64,000 nucleotides of DNA from Shimia abyssi. GTDB taxonomy: Bacteria; Pseudomonadota; Alphaproteobacteria; Rhodobacterales; Rhodobacteraceae. The stretch covers positions 186,001 to 250,000 of the forward strand of contig NZ_PYGJ01000003.1 of NCBI RefSeq assembly GCF_003014475.1, given 5' to 3'. A program made the translations under genes and the position numbers. Under the pieces are notes generated by a model that worked only from the letters and a program-made list of their open reading frames with translations, made no database searches and was not told where the DNA came from. Shown piece after piece: positions 10,007 through 19,039 of this stretch (its first letter is position 1; each line of letters starts with the position of its first letter).

Positions 10007-10420
10007 ATGGATTACACCAGCTTTGATCGCGCGGCGTACGACGCGTTTCGCCAAAATGATCGCGATGGTCCGATCCATATGCTAAATCTTATCAAGTTAC
10101 GTATTCGGGCTAATTATAGCGATGGACGGACGGCAACAGGGCGCGAGGCCTTCGCCGCTTATGGGCGCGAAAGTGAGCCGGTTTTCAAGCGCTTGGGAGG
10201 GCGGATCGTTTGGCGCGGACGTATGGAACAGATGCTGATTGGCCCCGAAAAAGAGTGGGATATCTGCTTTATCGCTGAGTATCCAAGCGTGGCAGCCTTT
10301 GCAAATATGCACAAAGAACCAGATTATCGTGCGGCTGTACAACATCGCCAAGCAGGCGTTGAAGACAGCCGCTTGATCCGGATGAACCCTTTGGATTCCG
10401 GCGGGAATTTTGGTGAGTGA
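10007..10420 (+). CDS. DUF1330 family protein
   Basis: 137-aa soluble protein with the DUF1330 fold (a dimeric alpha/beta ferredoxin-like domain). It shows the typical PIHMLNLIKLR strand near residues 22-33 and the WDICFIAEYPSVAAFANM block near residues 85-105. Biochemical role is unknown in the family. ATG at 10007 directly follows an in-frame GTG at 10004; AAAGGG is upstream of both. The gene is convergent with the transglycosylase gene, the two stops being only 3 bp apart. Confidence 0.8.
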   Translation: MDYTSFDRAAYDAFRQNDRDGPIHMLNLIKLRIRANYSDGRTATGREAFAAYGRESEPVFKRLGGRIVWRGRMEQMLIGPEKEWDICFIAEYPSVAAFANMHKEPDYRAAVQHRQAGVEDSRLIRMNPLDSGGNFGE

Positions 10421-10423
10421 CTG

Positions 10424-10939
10424 CTAGGGCCTTAGGCCGGTTTCCTGAAGGAGACCTTTGCGTTTTGCCTCGTAGTAGTAGCCGCGCGCGTACCATTTGA
10501 CTGAGTCGTCGTAGTCGCCATCGGCAACAATATAGGCCCCTCGTAAGTATTTTACCGCGTATTTTAGATTGGTTTCGGCATCTAGCAACCCGGCGCGATC
10601 ACCGCGATATCCCATGCCGCGAGCCGTCGGCAGCTGAATCTGCATGAGGCCAATGTTTGGGCCATTGGTGGCCCATGGGCGATGTGTGCTTTCACGTACG
10701 ATGACACGTTGCACCAATGGGCGGGGGACATCGTAAAAGTCTGCATATTTGTTGATGAGCTTTCGCAACTCAGGCGTCTCGTTGGGATAAAGTGGAGGCT
10801 CGCCAGACTTGGTGAGTTTTCGGATTTGCTTGGCTTCTTTGCGGTCTTGCCGTCGATCGCGACGCCCACCGCAGGCAGCCAGAAGCGGCGCAGCCGCGAG
10901 CAGCATCACGAAATGACGGCGAGTTGGGGGCGTTTTCAT
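10424..10939 (-). CDS. Lytic transglycosylase lipoprotein (SLT domain)
   Basis: 171-aa murein lytic transglycosylase, expected to cleave glycan strands from the periplasmic face of a membrane. The chosen ATG (10939) gives MKTPPTRRHF followed by a hydrophobic stretch and lipobox LAAC with Cys23; an upstream ATG at 10972 would add eleven residues. The SLT domain starts near residue 55. Glu83 in VIVRESTHRP is the predicted catalytic acid, followed by the GLMQIQLPTARGMGYRG block typical of family-1 enzymes. It is shorter than most SLT proteins but looks complete. Confidence 0.88.
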   Translation of the reverse strand: MKTPPTRRHFVMLLAAAPLLAACGGRRDRRQDRKEAKQIRKLTKSGEPPLYPNETPELRKLINKYADFYDVPRPLVQRVIVRESTHRPWATNGPNIGLMQIQLPTARGMGYRGDRAGLLDAETNLKYAVKYLRGAYIVADGDYDDSVKWYARGYYYEAKRKGLLQETGLRP

Positions 10940-10989
10940 ATTGGTATTCTTTGCTCTGCCATTTTCGGACATTATGGCGGAGCGACCGC

Positions 10990-11027
10990 AAACAAAAAAG
11001 GCCGCGTCCGGTTTTTTGGACGCGGCC
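10990..11027 (-). terminator. Intrinsic terminator of the rpsF-rpsR-rplI operon
   Basis: Read on the minus strand, GGCCGCGTCC and GGACGCGGCC (11018-11027 and 11000-11009) form a 10-bp stem around an 8-nt loop, followed by TTTTTTGTTT. Confidence 0.93.
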
Positions 11028-11050
11028 AGATATTTTGGGCGAAAAGGAGC

Positions 11051-11674
11051 TTACGCTTCTTTGTTAGCCTCTTCTTCTGCTTCCTCAGAAGCAGGGGCCA
11101 GTTCGTCATCATCAGATGCCGCTGCACCGATGTCTTCGAACAGTTCCGCGATCTCGAATTCAGCTTCCGCTTCTGCTTCTGCGGCGAGTTCCTGAATGGA
11201 CTTGCCAGAGGCTTGCAGCTCAGCTTCTTCCTGAGAACGGGCAACGTTCATTTCGATGTCGACCTGAACTTCGGGGTGCAGGATGACGTGAACGATGTGC
11301 AGGCCAAGATCCTTGATCGGCTTGGACAGAGCAATCTGTTTCTTGTCGAGCGAGAAACCGTTTTCAGTTGCTGCATCTGCGGCGTCACGAGGTGTGACAG
11401 AACCGTAGAGCGCGCCAGCGTCCGAAGCCGAGCGAATCACGATGAACTGCTGTCCATCGAGTTTTTCGGCCAGTGCTTCTGCTTCTTGCTTGGTTTCCAG
11501 GTTGCGCGCTTCGAGCTGCGCTTTCTGGGCCTCAAAAGAAGCAACATTGGACTCTGATGCGGTCAGAGCTTTGCCCTGTGGCAGTAGGAAGTTGCGCGCG
11601 TAGCCAGGTTTAACGTCAACGACGTCGCCCATTTGGCCAAGCTTGGCAACACGTTCAAGAAGGATAACTTGCAT
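11051..11674 (-). CDS. rplI: Ribosomal protein bL9
   Basis: Large-subunit protein L9, 207 aa. The N-terminal 23S rRNA-binding domain is clear ([17 protein letters not shown], then [16 protein letters not shown]), with the long connecting helix and the C-terminal domain ([10 protein letters not shown]). Compared with the usual ~150 residues it has a C-terminal extension of about 50 residues, very rich in Glu and Ala ([11 protein letters not shown] at the end). Such acidic tails are seen in other Rhodobacterales. Third gene of the rpsF-rpsR-rplI operon. Confidence 0.97.
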   Translation of the reverse strand: MQVILLERVAKLGQMGDVVDVKPGYARNFLLPQGKALTASESNVASFEAQKAQLEARNLETKQEAEALAEKLDGQQFIVIRSASDAGALYGSVTPRDAADAATENGFSLDKKQIALSKPIKDLGLHIVHVILHPEVQVDIEMNVARSQEEAELQASGKSIQELAAEAEAEAEFEIAELFEDIGAAASDDDELAPASEEAEEEANKEA

Positions 11675-11685
11675 TTGGGTTCTCC

Positions 11686-11913
11686 TTACTTAACGGCGTA
11701 GGGCAGCAGGGCGAGGAAGCGGGCGCGTTTGATGGCACGGGCCAGTTCACGCTGCTTCTTTGCCGAGACGGCGGTGATGCGCGATGGGACGATCTTGCCA
11801 CGCTCAGAGATATAGCGTTGCAGCAGACGAGTGTCTTTGTAATCGATCTTTGGCGCGTTGTCGCCCGAGAAGGGGCAGACTTTCCGGCGGCGGAAAAATG
11901 GTTTTGCAGCCAT
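11686..11913 (-). CDS. rpsR: Ribosomal protein bS18
   Basis: 75-aa small-subunit protein S18 with the usual basic sequence. The [22 protein letters not shown] core and the [21 protein letters not shown]-terminal motif are diagnostic. It binds next to S6 on 16S rRNA and is encoded directly between rpsF and rplI. Confidence 0.97.
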   Translation of the reverse strand: MAAKPFFRRRKVCPFSGDNAPKIDYKDTRLLQRYISERGKIVPSRITAVSAKKQRELARAIKRARFLALLPYAVK

Positions 11914-11938
11914 GGTTTAGTGTCCTTTCTTCAAGCGA

Positions 11939-12295
11939 TCAGTTGCGGCGTTCGCGGCGGTCGCCACGTTCGTCACGTTTCTGCATCTGGACCGAGGGAC
12001 CTTCGGCGTGATCGTCGACCTTGATGGTCAGAACGCGCATCACGTCATCATGCAGGCGCATCAGGCGTTCCATTTCCTGTACCGCTGCGGCAGGCGCGTT
12101 GGTTTTCAGAAAGGCGTAGTGGCCCTTGCGGTTTTTGTTGATCTTGTAGGCCATCGTTTTGACGCCCCAATACTCGCTCTCAACAACGTTGCCGCCGTTG
12201 TCCGCGAGGACGGTGCCAAAATGTTCGATGAGGCTTTCTGCTTGCGCGTTGGACAGGTCCTGGCGCGAGATGAAAACATGCTCATAAAGCGGCAT
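11939..12295 (-). CDS. rpsF: Ribosomal protein bS6
   Basis: 118-aa small-subunit protein S6. The ATG at 12295 gives the normal N-terminus MPLYEHVFISRQDLS; an upstream ATG at 12310 adds five residues with no support. The motif WGVKTMAYKINKNRKGHY near residues 44-61 is typical. A charged C-terminal tail (RDERGDRRERRN) follows, common in alphaproteobacteria. First gene of the operon; the promoter must lie in 12296-12583. Confidence 0.96.
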   Translation of the reverse strand: MPLYEHVFISRQDLSNAQAESLIEHFGTVLADNGGNVVESEYWGVKTMAYKINKNRKGHYAFLKTNAPAAAVQEMERLMRLHDDVMRVLTIKVDDHAEGPSVQMQKRDERGDRRERRN

Positions 12296-12583
12296 GTGCA
12301 CTCCATTCAATTATCAGGCGCATTTCAAAGTGCGGGGCTGTTCCCTTTCGCGCCCCACCCACGAGAGACTGCGCGGTTCATATCTTTGCGAAAGGATGGC
12401 GCTGTATAGCCGAATTCAGGCGCGGTGCAAGGGGATTCATTTGGCCGCTTGGCTGGCACGAATTACCACGAAATGGGGCAGAGGCGATCGCGTAATTCCC
12501 TATCAGTGCCCCATTCTCGCCGGATTCTGACGGGATCATGAACTCAAGCTTAAATTGCAGATGCCATCAAGGAGAACCGGGGC
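12296..12583. other. Divergent intergenic region between rpsF and a membrane-protein gene
   Basis: This 288-bp stretch must contain the ribosomal-protein operon promoter (minus) and the promoter of the gene at 12584 (plus). I could not pick consensus hexamers confidently. A 9-bp inverted repeat, AATGGGGCA (12472-12480) and TGCCCCATT (12507-12515), is separated by 26 bp that include GGCGATCGCG. No coding signal was seen. Confidence 0.5.
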
Positions 12584-13078
12584 ATGGTTGCGCTGACACA
12601 TTTCATGGAAGAAACCCGCTCTAAGGTAGCGACCGTTGAGGGCAAAGGGCATTCGATGCCCATACGCGCCGCATCGGTCGTGTTCGGATTTGCGTTCATC
12701 TGGGCAGGGACGGGAATTTGGTTGGTTCCAGGGTTGGACCTGACACCCAATATCCTGCTCGCAAAGATGGGGCTGTCGATCTTGTTGGTGACGGCTGGCG
12801 TAGGCATGACGCAAATTGCGACAGAGAAGCCTGTGATGGAGCTGCATTTTGATGCGCGCAATCGTCAGCTGTTGGTTTATGAATCGCTTCCAAGAGGACG
12901 CCAGCATGTAACGGCCTCGATTAACTACGAAGACATTGCACGTGTAAATGTGACAGACACACAACTAAATGTGCTGGATGATAATGAGGTTGAACTCGTC
13001 TCATTGCCTTTGGATGGCCCGCATGCCCGTTTGGACGCCATTGCGCAGCTGCGCAGCCAATCGATATTTGCGGACTAA
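12584..13078 (+). CDS. Small two-helix membrane protein of unknown function
   Basis: 164-aa protein I do not recognise. It has two predicted membrane helices (about residues 27-46 and 56-76), a short cytoplasmic N-terminus and a soluble C-terminal domain of about 85 residues rich in beta-type sequence (MELHFDARNRQLLVYES, ASINYEDIARVNVTDTQLNV). AAGGAG lies 10-12 bases before the ATG. The C-terminal half resembles small bacterial PH-like membrane proteins in layout only; that is a guess. A terminator follows, so it is monocistronic. Confidence 0.75.
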   Translation: MVALTHFMEETRSKVATVEGKGHSMPIRAASVVFGFAFIWAGTGIWLVPGLDLTPNILLAKMGLSILLVTAGVGMTQIATEKPVMELHFDARNRQLLVYESLPRGRQHVTASINYEDIARVNVTDTQLNVLDDNEVELVSLPLDGPHARLDAIAQLRSQSIFAD

Positions 13079-13105
13079 AGAAGCTTCTGAACTGACCGCT
13101 TTTCT

Positions 13106-13141
13106 AAACGTCGCTGAAAACATCAGCGGCGTTTTTGTTTT
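13106..13141 (+). terminator. Intrinsic terminator
   Basis: AAACGTCGCTGA (13106-13117) and TCAGCGGCGTTT (13123-13134) form a 12-bp stem with one G-U pair and a 5-nt loop, then TTGTTTT follows. Confidence 0.9.
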
Positions 13142-13219
13142 CCTATGGTCGAGTAAGGGCGTTGCGCCATGGTTGATGTCGCGGTATCCCCTGCACACCA
13201 TGACGAAGGAGTATCATCC

Positions 13220-14161
13220 ATGAGCCGCGCATTTGTATTTCCGGGGCAGGGCGCCCAGACAATTGGAATGGGAAAGGCGCTGGCGGATGCGTATCCTGCC
13301 GCGAAGGTCGTGTTTGACGAGGTTGATGAGGCGCTTGGAGAAAGCCTGAGCGGGTTAATCTGGGACGGGGCGCAGGACGAACTGACGCTGACCCACAATG
13401 CACAGCCTGCGTTGATGGCTACGTCGCTGGCGGCGATGAAAGCGCTTGAAGCTGAGGGTGTCACGATTGAGGTTGCGTCTTATGTCGCGGGTCACTCGTT
13501 AGGTGAATATTCTTCACTGGCTGCCGCTGGTGCTTTGAGCATTTCGGACGCTGCGCGCCTTTTGCGTAAGCGGGGCGAAGCGATGCAGGCGGCTGTGCCG
13601 GTTGGACAGGGCGCAATGGCAGCGCTGCTTGGTCTCAACTTTGAGACCGCGCGCGAAGTGGCAGAAGCAGCGGCGGACGGCGAAGTTTGCCAAGCGGCAA
13701 ACGACAATGACCCAGGACAGGTTGTTGTGTCCGGGCATCGGGGAGCTGTAGAACGCGCTGTGGGCTTGGCCAAGGAAAAGGGCGCCAAACGCGCGGTAAT
13801 GTTGCCGGTGAGCGCTCCGTTTCATTGCGCATTGATGCAACCAGCCGCAGAGGCGATGGCGGTTGCGCTGGGAGAGGTGGATATTAGACGACCTGCGGTG
13901 CCGCTGGTGGCAAATGTGCTGGCGGAGCCGGTTTCTGATCCCGCAACTATTCGGTCGTTGCTGGTAGATCAGGTGACTGGATCGGTTCGCTGGCGCGAAT
14001 CGGTGTTGTGGATGGCGGAAAACGGCGTTGATGAAGTTTGGGAAATTGGCGCGGGCAAAGCTCTGGCAGGAATGATCCGCCGTATCGACCGATCTGTGGG
14101 ATGTAAGCCTGTGGGGTCACCCGATGACATAAAGGCCGCTGTAAGCAGCCTGAATGGGTGA
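13220..14161 (+). CDS. fabD: Malonyl-CoA:ACP transacylase
   Basis: 313-aa enzyme that moves malonyl groups from CoA to acyl carrier protein, starting fatty-acid elongation in the cytoplasm. Start ATG 13220 is chosen because AAGGAG is correctly spaced and MSRAFVFPGQGAQ is the usual N-terminus; the upstream open frame has no support. Catalytic Ser93 lies in GHSLGEYSSL, and the second His of the dyad is in the SAPFHCALM motif. It heads the fab block with fabG, acpP and fabF downstream. Confidence 0.97.
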   Translation: MSRAFVFPGQGAQTIGMGKALADAYPAAKVVFDEVDEALGESLSGLIWDGAQDELTLTHNAQPALMATSLAAMKALEAEGVTIEVASYVAGHSLGEYSSLAAAGALSISDAARLLRKRGEAMQAAVPVGQGAMAALLGLNFETAREVAEAAADGEVCQAANDNDPGQVVVSGHRGAVERAVGLAKEKGAKRAVMLPVSAPFHCALMQPAAEAMAVALGEVDIRRPAVPLVANVLAEPVSDPATIRSLLVDQVTGSVRWRESVLWMAENGVDEVWEIGAGKALAGMIRRIDRSVGCKPVGSPDDIKAAVSSLNG

Positions 14162-14246
14162 TATCGAGCGGGTTTGATGCCTGGACATAGAAAACTCTTG
14201 GCTGGTCCTATTGGGACATTGGTCGAGATGGTAGAAGGATAGCAAA

Positions 14247-14984
14247 ATGTTTGATTTGACTGGGAAGTGCGCACTAGTGACGGGTGCATCCGGTGGTATT
14301 GGCGGCGAGATCGCCAAAGTATTGCACGCGGCTGGCGCGACAGTTGGTTTGTCAGGCACGCGGGTTGAACCGCTGGAAGCCTTGGCGGAAGAGCTTGGCG
14401 AGCGTGCGCATGTGCTGCCTTGCAATCTAAGCGATGGCGAGGCGGTGGATGCCCTGCCAAAGCAGGCCATCGCGGCAATGGGTTCGGTTGATATTCTGGT
14501 CAACAACGCCGGAATTACCCGTGATCAGATATTTATGCGGATGTCGGACGACGATTGGCAAAGTGTGATTGACGTTAACTTGACGTCGACAATGCGATTG
14601 TGCCGTGGCGTAATGCGTCCAATGATGAAATCACGCTGGGGGCGGATCATCAATATTAGTTCCATTGTAGGTGCGACGGGCAACCCCGGGCAGGCGAATT
14701 ATGCTGCATCAAAAGCGGGTATGGTCGGGATGACAAAATCTATCGCGTATGAAACCGCGAGCCGTGGCATTACCGCAAACGCTGTGGCCCCAGGATTTAT
14801 TGCGACTGCAATGACGGAAAAGCTGAACGACGATCAGAAAGCAAAGATCAATGCTCAGATTCCAGCATCGCGCATGGGGTCACCAGAAGAGATCGCGGCG
14901 GCCGTTTTGTATTTGGCTAGCCCAGAAGCAGGATATGTGACAGGTACGACCTTGCATGTGAATGGTGGTATGGCCATGTTGTAG
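14247..14984 (+). CDS. fabG: 3-oxoacyl-ACP reductase
   Basis: 245-aa short-chain dehydrogenase/reductase that reduces 3-oxoacyl-ACP with NADPH. The Rossmann motif TGASGGIG is at residues 12-19, NNAG at 86-89, and the catalytic set Ser139 (NISSIVG), Tyr152 and Lys156 (YAASK) is intact. The C-terminus (TLHVNGGMAML) is typical of FabG. It lies 85 bp after fabD in the same direction. Confidence 0.96.
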   Translation: MFDLTGKCALVTGASGGIGGEIAKVLHAAGATVGLSGTRVEPLEALAEELGERAHVLPCNLSDGEAVDALPKQAIAAMGSVDILVNNAGITRDQIFMRMSDDDWQSVIDVNLTSTMRLCRGVMRPMMKSRWGRIINISSIVGATGNPGQANYAASKAGMVGMTKSIAYETASRGITANAVAPGFIATAMTEKLNDDQKAKINAQIPASRMGSPEEIAAAVLYLASPEAGYVTGTTLHVNGGMAML

Positions 14985-15041
14985 GCCTTGGAGCCGCTCT
15001 GGACGAGATTTGGAGCGGAGCCGTGTGCAGTTCGAAAGCGT

Positions 15042-15069
15042 TTGCCTTGTTAGGTGGATGTGCTATAGG
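15042..15069 (+). promoter_or_regulatory. Possible sigma-70 promoter for acpP
   Basis: TTGCCT (15042-15047) and TATAGG (15064-15069) are separated by 16 bp in the 234-bp gap between fabG and acpP. This would give acpP a leader of about 140 nt and its own expression level, as is usual for this abundant protein. Chosen by eye. Confidence 0.4.
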
Positions 15070-15218
15070 CGGCACAGATTTTCCCGGGGTGTCCTTTGTG
15101 GCAGGCTTGGGGCAAACCGGGCAGCCGGAAAAAGAACCGCCCTCATGGGGCAAAACCAGAGCCTGTCAAACGTACAGGCGTTGAACGGCCCCAAGGCCAT
15201 GAAGAATGAGGAATAGCT

Positions 15219-15452
15219 ATGAGCGACGTCGCAGACCGCGTGAAAAAGATCGTTGTGGAACACCTGGGTGTAGAAGAAGACAAAGTTGTAGAAAACGCGT
15301 CTTTCATTGACGATCTGGGCGCAGACAGCCTGGACACCGTGGAGCTGGTAATGGCTTTCGAAGAAGAGTTCGGTATTGAAATCCCGGATGACGCTGCAGA
15401 AACCATTCAGACATTTGGTGACGCGGTCAAGTTCATCTCGGAAGCAGCATAA
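15219..15452 (+). CDS. acpP: Acyl carrier protein
   Basis: 77-aa acidic carrier protein of fatty-acid synthesis. Ser37 in [12 protein letters not shown] is the 4'-phosphopantetheine attachment site. Length, helices and charge are normal. AGGAAT precedes the ATG. It carries the growing acyl chain for FabD, FabG and FabF encoded alongside. Confidence 0.98.
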   Translation: MSDVADRVKKIVVEHLGVEEDKVVENASFIDDLGADSLDTVELVMAFEEEFGIEIPDDAAETIQTFGDAVKFISEAA

Positions 15453-15492
15453 GCCTGCTTCTGGTTCGTTTTGCGGGCCGATCTAGTTAATA

Positions 15493-15535
15493 AAACGCCT
15501 GCTTGGAGTGATCCGGGCAGGCGTTTCTGATTCTG
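15493..15535 (+). terminator. Probable terminator after acpP
   Basis: AAACGCCTGC (15493-15502) pairs perfectly with GCAGGCGTTT (15517-15526) around a 14-nt loop. The downstream tract is only partly T-rich, so termination may be incomplete. Confidence 0.7.
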
Positions 15536-15690
15536 TTGACCGAATTCGGGCCCGCATATGTTACACTCGGAAGGTTGGAATTTGCCGGAAACCGGACAGA
15601 ACGTGCCGAATTGAGACCATACATAGGTCGCCTTTGAGGTGAGTATTACGGTATGTCGCAACCTTTTCGCGGCCGTTTGGAGGAAGTGTA

Positions 15691-16437
15691 ATGATCATCT
15701 ATCCCACGATTGAATTGATGGGTGGCAAATGTGTGTCTCTGACACGAGGCCGCTTGGACGAGCCGTCTGTGTGGCATGTAGATCCCGTGGATATGGCGCG
15801 GGGATTTGCGCAGGCAGGTGCGAGCTGGATGCATGTGACAGATCTTGACCGAATTTCTGGCTCAGAGAGCGATAATACAGAGCTCGTGGAGGAAATTATC
15901 CGGGCGGCGGGTATTCCGGTACAACTTGGTGGAGGCATTCGAACACGTGAGCATGCCGAACAATGGATCGACAAGGGCGCGGGGCGGGTTGTGATCGGGA
16001 CAGCCGCAATTCACGATCCGGCTTTGGTGCGCGAGCTGGCAAAGTATCACCCTGACCAGATTGTTCTGGCGATAGATGTCTATCAGGGGCAGTTGATGTC
16101 GCATGGCTGGCAAGAGGCCAGCGCGCTTGTGCCGGCAGATGTTTTGCGGGCGTTTGATGATGCGCCATTGGCGGGCGTGATTGTAACAGACATCGACAGC
16201 GACATTGAAGACGGTGACGGATCGTTGGGCGTTATCACTGGTTTGGCAAGTGTGACACGCCATCCGGTTATCGCACGCGGCACAGTCCGCGCTGGTGATG
16301 ACATATCGCGTCTGAAATTTGTGCCGAACATTGCTGGTACTTTGGTCGGACGCGCGCTTTTCTCTAAGGATGTCGACCTTGCCGAAGCGCTTGATTTGGC
16401 GCAGCCTGAAGTTACGGAGAAGGCGGAATTTATCTGA
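15691..16437 (+). CDS. HisA-like TIM-barrel paralogue with altered active site
   Basis: 248-aa (beta/alpha)8 barrel clearly related to HisA, the ProFAR isomerase of histidine biosynthesis. The N-terminus (IYPTIELMGGKCVSL), the QLGGGIRT loop near residue 78 and TDIDSD near residue 166 align by motif. Two changes matter: HisA's catalytic base Asp8 is Glu8 here, and the usual phosphate-binding SGG segment is ARGTVR (residues 195-200). The other catalytic Asp, in strand 5, is present as Asp129. The gene sits alone between acpP and fabF, away from any his gene. It may be a diverged isomerase or a protein of unknown role; the true hisA is presumably elsewhere. Confidence 0.75.
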   Translation: MIIYPTIELMGGKCVSLTRGRLDEPSVWHVDPVDMARGFAQAGASWMHVTDLDRISGSESDNTELVEEIIRAAGIPVQLGGGIRTREHAEQWIDKGAGRVVIGTAAIHDPALVRELAKYHPDQIVLAIDVYQGQLMSHGWQEASALVPADVLRAFDDAPLAGVIVTDIDSDIEDGDGSLGVITGLASVTRHPVIARGTVRAGDDISRLKFVPNIAGTLVGRALFSKDVDLAEALDLAQPEVTEKAEFI

Positions 16438-16469
16438 GCCTGAACACCAAACCGTCCAATTGGCTAGAA

Positions 16470-16507
16470 AGGCGCGTCGAAAAAATTCGGCGCGCCTGAC
16501 TGTTTTT
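16470..16507 (+). terminator. Weak terminator after the HisA-like gene
   Basis: AGGCGCGTCGA (16470-16480) and TCGGCGCGCCT (16487-16497) form an 11-bp stem with one G-U pair. The T-run starts four bases later, which weakens the signal. Confidence 0.6.
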
Positions 16508-16605
16508 TGCGCCATAGATACGCGGTTTCCCGCGTCCCGCTCTTGCCCCTGAGGGGTGTTGCGGGGTAAGAGCGGAAAAAGACTTCTGGGGAAGGGCATA
16601 CCATC

Positions 16606-17865
16606 ATGCGTCGTGTAGTTGTCACTGGGCTTGGGCTTGTTACTCCGCTTGCGTGCGGTGTTGAGGAAAGTTGGACCCGTATTCTGGATGGACAGTCCGG
16701 TGCCGGGCCTATTACGCGTTTCAATACGGAACGGGTGACGACAAAATATGCTTGTGAAGTTCCGTACGGCGATGGCGCTGACGGTACATTTAATCCTGAT
16801 GATTGGATGCTGCCGAAGGAACGTCGCAAGGTCGACGACTTTATCCTCTATGGCATTGCCGCTGCGACGCAGGCGGTTGAAGATTCCGGATGGAAACCAG
16901 AGGATAATGAAAGCCGTGAGCGTACTGGTGTCATGATCGGATCTGGTATCGGCGGACTGCAGTCGATTGAACAGACCACGCTGTTGATGGCGGAACGTGG
17001 CCCGCGGCGTGTTTCGCCGTTCTTTATTCCCGGTGCGCTGATCAACCTGATTTCAGGCCAGGTAGGCATTCAATATGGCTTTAAGGGCCCTAACCATGCG
17101 GTTGTCACGGCGTGTTCGACTGGTGCCCATGCGATAGGTGATGCGGCGCGGCTGATCATGTTTGGCGATGCCGATGTGATGGTGGCCGGTGGCGCTGAAG
17201 CGGCGATTTGTGAAATTGGCATCGCAGGCTTTAATGCGTGCAAAGCATTGTCGACCAGCCGCAGTGAAGATCCCAAATCTGCGAGCCGCCCATATGATGC
17301 AGATCGCGATGGATTTGTGATGGGTGAGGGCGCAGGCGTTGTTGTGCTGGAAGAATACGAGCACGCAAAGGCGCGTGGCGCGAAAATCTACGCTGAAGTA
17401 CTCGGGTATGGGCTGTCTGGTGATGCCTATCACATTACCGCACCGTCCGAGGACGGCGAGGGCGGCGAACGCTCTATGCGTGCGGCGTTAAAGAATGCGG
17501 GCCTTGAGCCAAAAGATGTTGATTATATCAACGCTCATGGAACGTCTACCATGGCGGATGTGATCGAGCTGGGCGCGGTCGAGCGCATGATGGGTGACGC
17601 CGCAGGTAATGTTACGATGTCGTCAACTAAGTCCATGACTGGGCACCTGTTGGGCGCTGCTGGCGCGATTGAGGCGATCTTCTCGATCCTTGCGATACGA
17701 GATCAAGTTGCACCGCCAACGATCAATTTGGATAACCAAGCGGTTGAGACCGCTGTGGACCTTGTCCCGAATGTAAAGCGTGAACGCGCGATCAATGTCG
17801 CGCTGTCCAACTCGTTTGGCTTTGGCGGAACCAATGCTTCGGTGCTCTTTGGAAAGGTCGACTAA
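16606..17865 (+). CDS. fabF: 3-oxoacyl-ACP synthase II
   Basis: 419-aa condensing enzyme that extends acyl-ACP with malonyl-ACP. Catalytic Cys170 lies in VVTACSTGAHAIG, and both active-site histidines are in their motifs (INAHGTST and SMTGHLLGAAGA). Length and ends are normal. It overlaps the mltG start by one base (TAATG), so the two genes are probably translationally coupled. Confidence 0.97.
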   Translation: MRRVVVTGLGLVTPLACGVEESWTRILDGQSGAGPITRFNTERVTTKYACEVPYGDGADGTFNPDDWMLPKERRKVDDFILYGIAAATQAVEDSGWKPEDNESRERTGVMIGSGIGGLQSIEQTTLLMAERGPRRVSPFFIPGALINLISGQVGIQYGFKGPNHAVVTACSTGAHAIGDAARLIMFGDADVMVAGGAEAAICEIGIAGFNACKALSTSRSEDPKSASRPYDADRDGFVMGEGAGVVVLEEYEHAKARGAKIYAEVLGYGLSGDAYHITAPSEDGEGGERSMRAALKNAGLEPKDVDYINAHGTSTMADVIELGAVERMMGDAAGNVTMSSTKSMTGHLLGAAGAIEAIFSILAIRDQVAPPTINLDNQAVETAVDLVPNVKRERAINVALSNSFGFGGTNASVLFGKVD

Positions 17866-19016
17866 TGTGGCGCCATATCGCCTCGAACGCGATCACGATG
17901 ATGATCGTGGTGGTGTTTCTTTTAGGCGGCGTAATTTTGTTTGGCCAGTCGCAATACACTGCTGAGGGGCCGCTGGGCGCGCCAATTTGCCTTAGGGTGG
18001 AACCCGGCTCAAATATGAGCCGTGTTTCGAAAGACCTTGAGTCACAAGGGGCGATTTCAAGCGGGACACTGTTTCGTTTAGGTGCAGAGTATTCGGATAA
18101 GTCGTCTTCGTTGAAGGCCGGAAGTTTTCTGGTGCCTGCGGGTGCGTCAATGGAAGACATCACCGAGATTGTAACACGTGGTGGCGCCAATACGTGTGGT
18201 ACTGAAATTGTCTATCGCGTTGGTGTGACACGCCAAAGCGTTCAGGTGAGAGAGCTGGATCCGGCGACGGGTCGTTTTGTGGAAGTTGCTGTGTTTGATC
18301 CATCCAAAGGTGAAACACCGGACGTCTATGCACAAACGAAAGCACAATCGGATACGCGGTATCGCATTGCCATGGCAGAAGGTGTGACCAGCTGGCAGGT
18401 TATGGATGCGCTGAACAATGTTGACGTTCTAAGTGGCGAGATTGAACGGCCCGAAGAAGGTGCGTTGGCACCGGACAGTTACGAAGTGCGCGCAGGAGAT
18501 ACACGTGCCAGTGTGATCGCGCGTATGGAAGAGGCACAGCGTGTTTTGCTTGCCGCGGCGTGGGAAAGTCGCGCCGACGATGTCCCACTTTTGTCGCCGC
18601 AGGATATGCTTATTCTGGCGTCGATCATTGAAAAGGAAACCGGGGTACCGGAAGAACGCGGGCAGGTGGCCAGCGTGTTTGCAAATCGCTTGAAGCGCGG
18701 GATGCGCCTGCAAACTGACCCGACAGTCATTTACGGCATAACACAGGGCGAAGGTGTGCTCGGACGTGGCTTGCGGCAGAGTGAGCTTCGTCGAGAAACG
18801 CCATGGAATACATACGTTATTTCAGGCTTGCCTCCCACTCCGATTGCGAATCCGGGGCGAGCAAGCTTGGAAGCGGCTGCAAGTCCAGACACGACCGAAT
18901 ATGTGTTTTTTGTTGCGGATGGAACCGGCGGGCATGCTTTCGCCACGACATTGGCAGAGCACAATCAAAACGTTGCGCAGTGGCGGAAAATTGAGGCTGA
19001 GCGCGCCAATCAATAA
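17865..19016 (+). CDS. mltG: Endolytic murein transglycosylase MltG
   Basis: 383-aa inner-membrane enzyme that cuts nascent glycan strands and sets their length. It has one N-terminal membrane helix (about residues 6-26), a LysM-like region and the YceG catalytic domain. The predicted catalytic Glu is in ASIIEKETGVPEERGQVASV, followed by the conserved FANRLKRGMRLQTDPTVIYG block and GLPPTPIANPG. The gene follows fabF directly, an arrangement I would expect in this order. Confidence 0.95.
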   Translation: MWRHIASNAITMMIVVVFLLGGVILFGQSQYTAEGPLGAPICLRVEPGSNMSRVSKDLESQGAISSGTLFRLGAEYSDKSSSLKAGSFLVPAGASMEDITEIVTRGGANTCGTEIVYRVGVTRQSVQVRELDPATGRFVEVAVFDPSKGETPDVYAQTKAQSDTRYRIAMAEGVTSWQVMDALNNVDVLSGEIERPEEGALAPDSYEVRAGDTRASVIARMEEAQRVLLAAAWESRADDVPLLSPQDMLILASIIEKETGVPEERGQVASVFANRLKRGMRLQTDPTVIYGITQGEGVLGRGLRQSELRRETPWNTYVISGLPPTPIANPGRASLEAAASPDTTEYVFFVADGTGGHAFATTLAEHNQNVAQWRKIEAERANQ

Positions 19017-19039
19017 CGGCGGTATGCGCTATGAGCACG

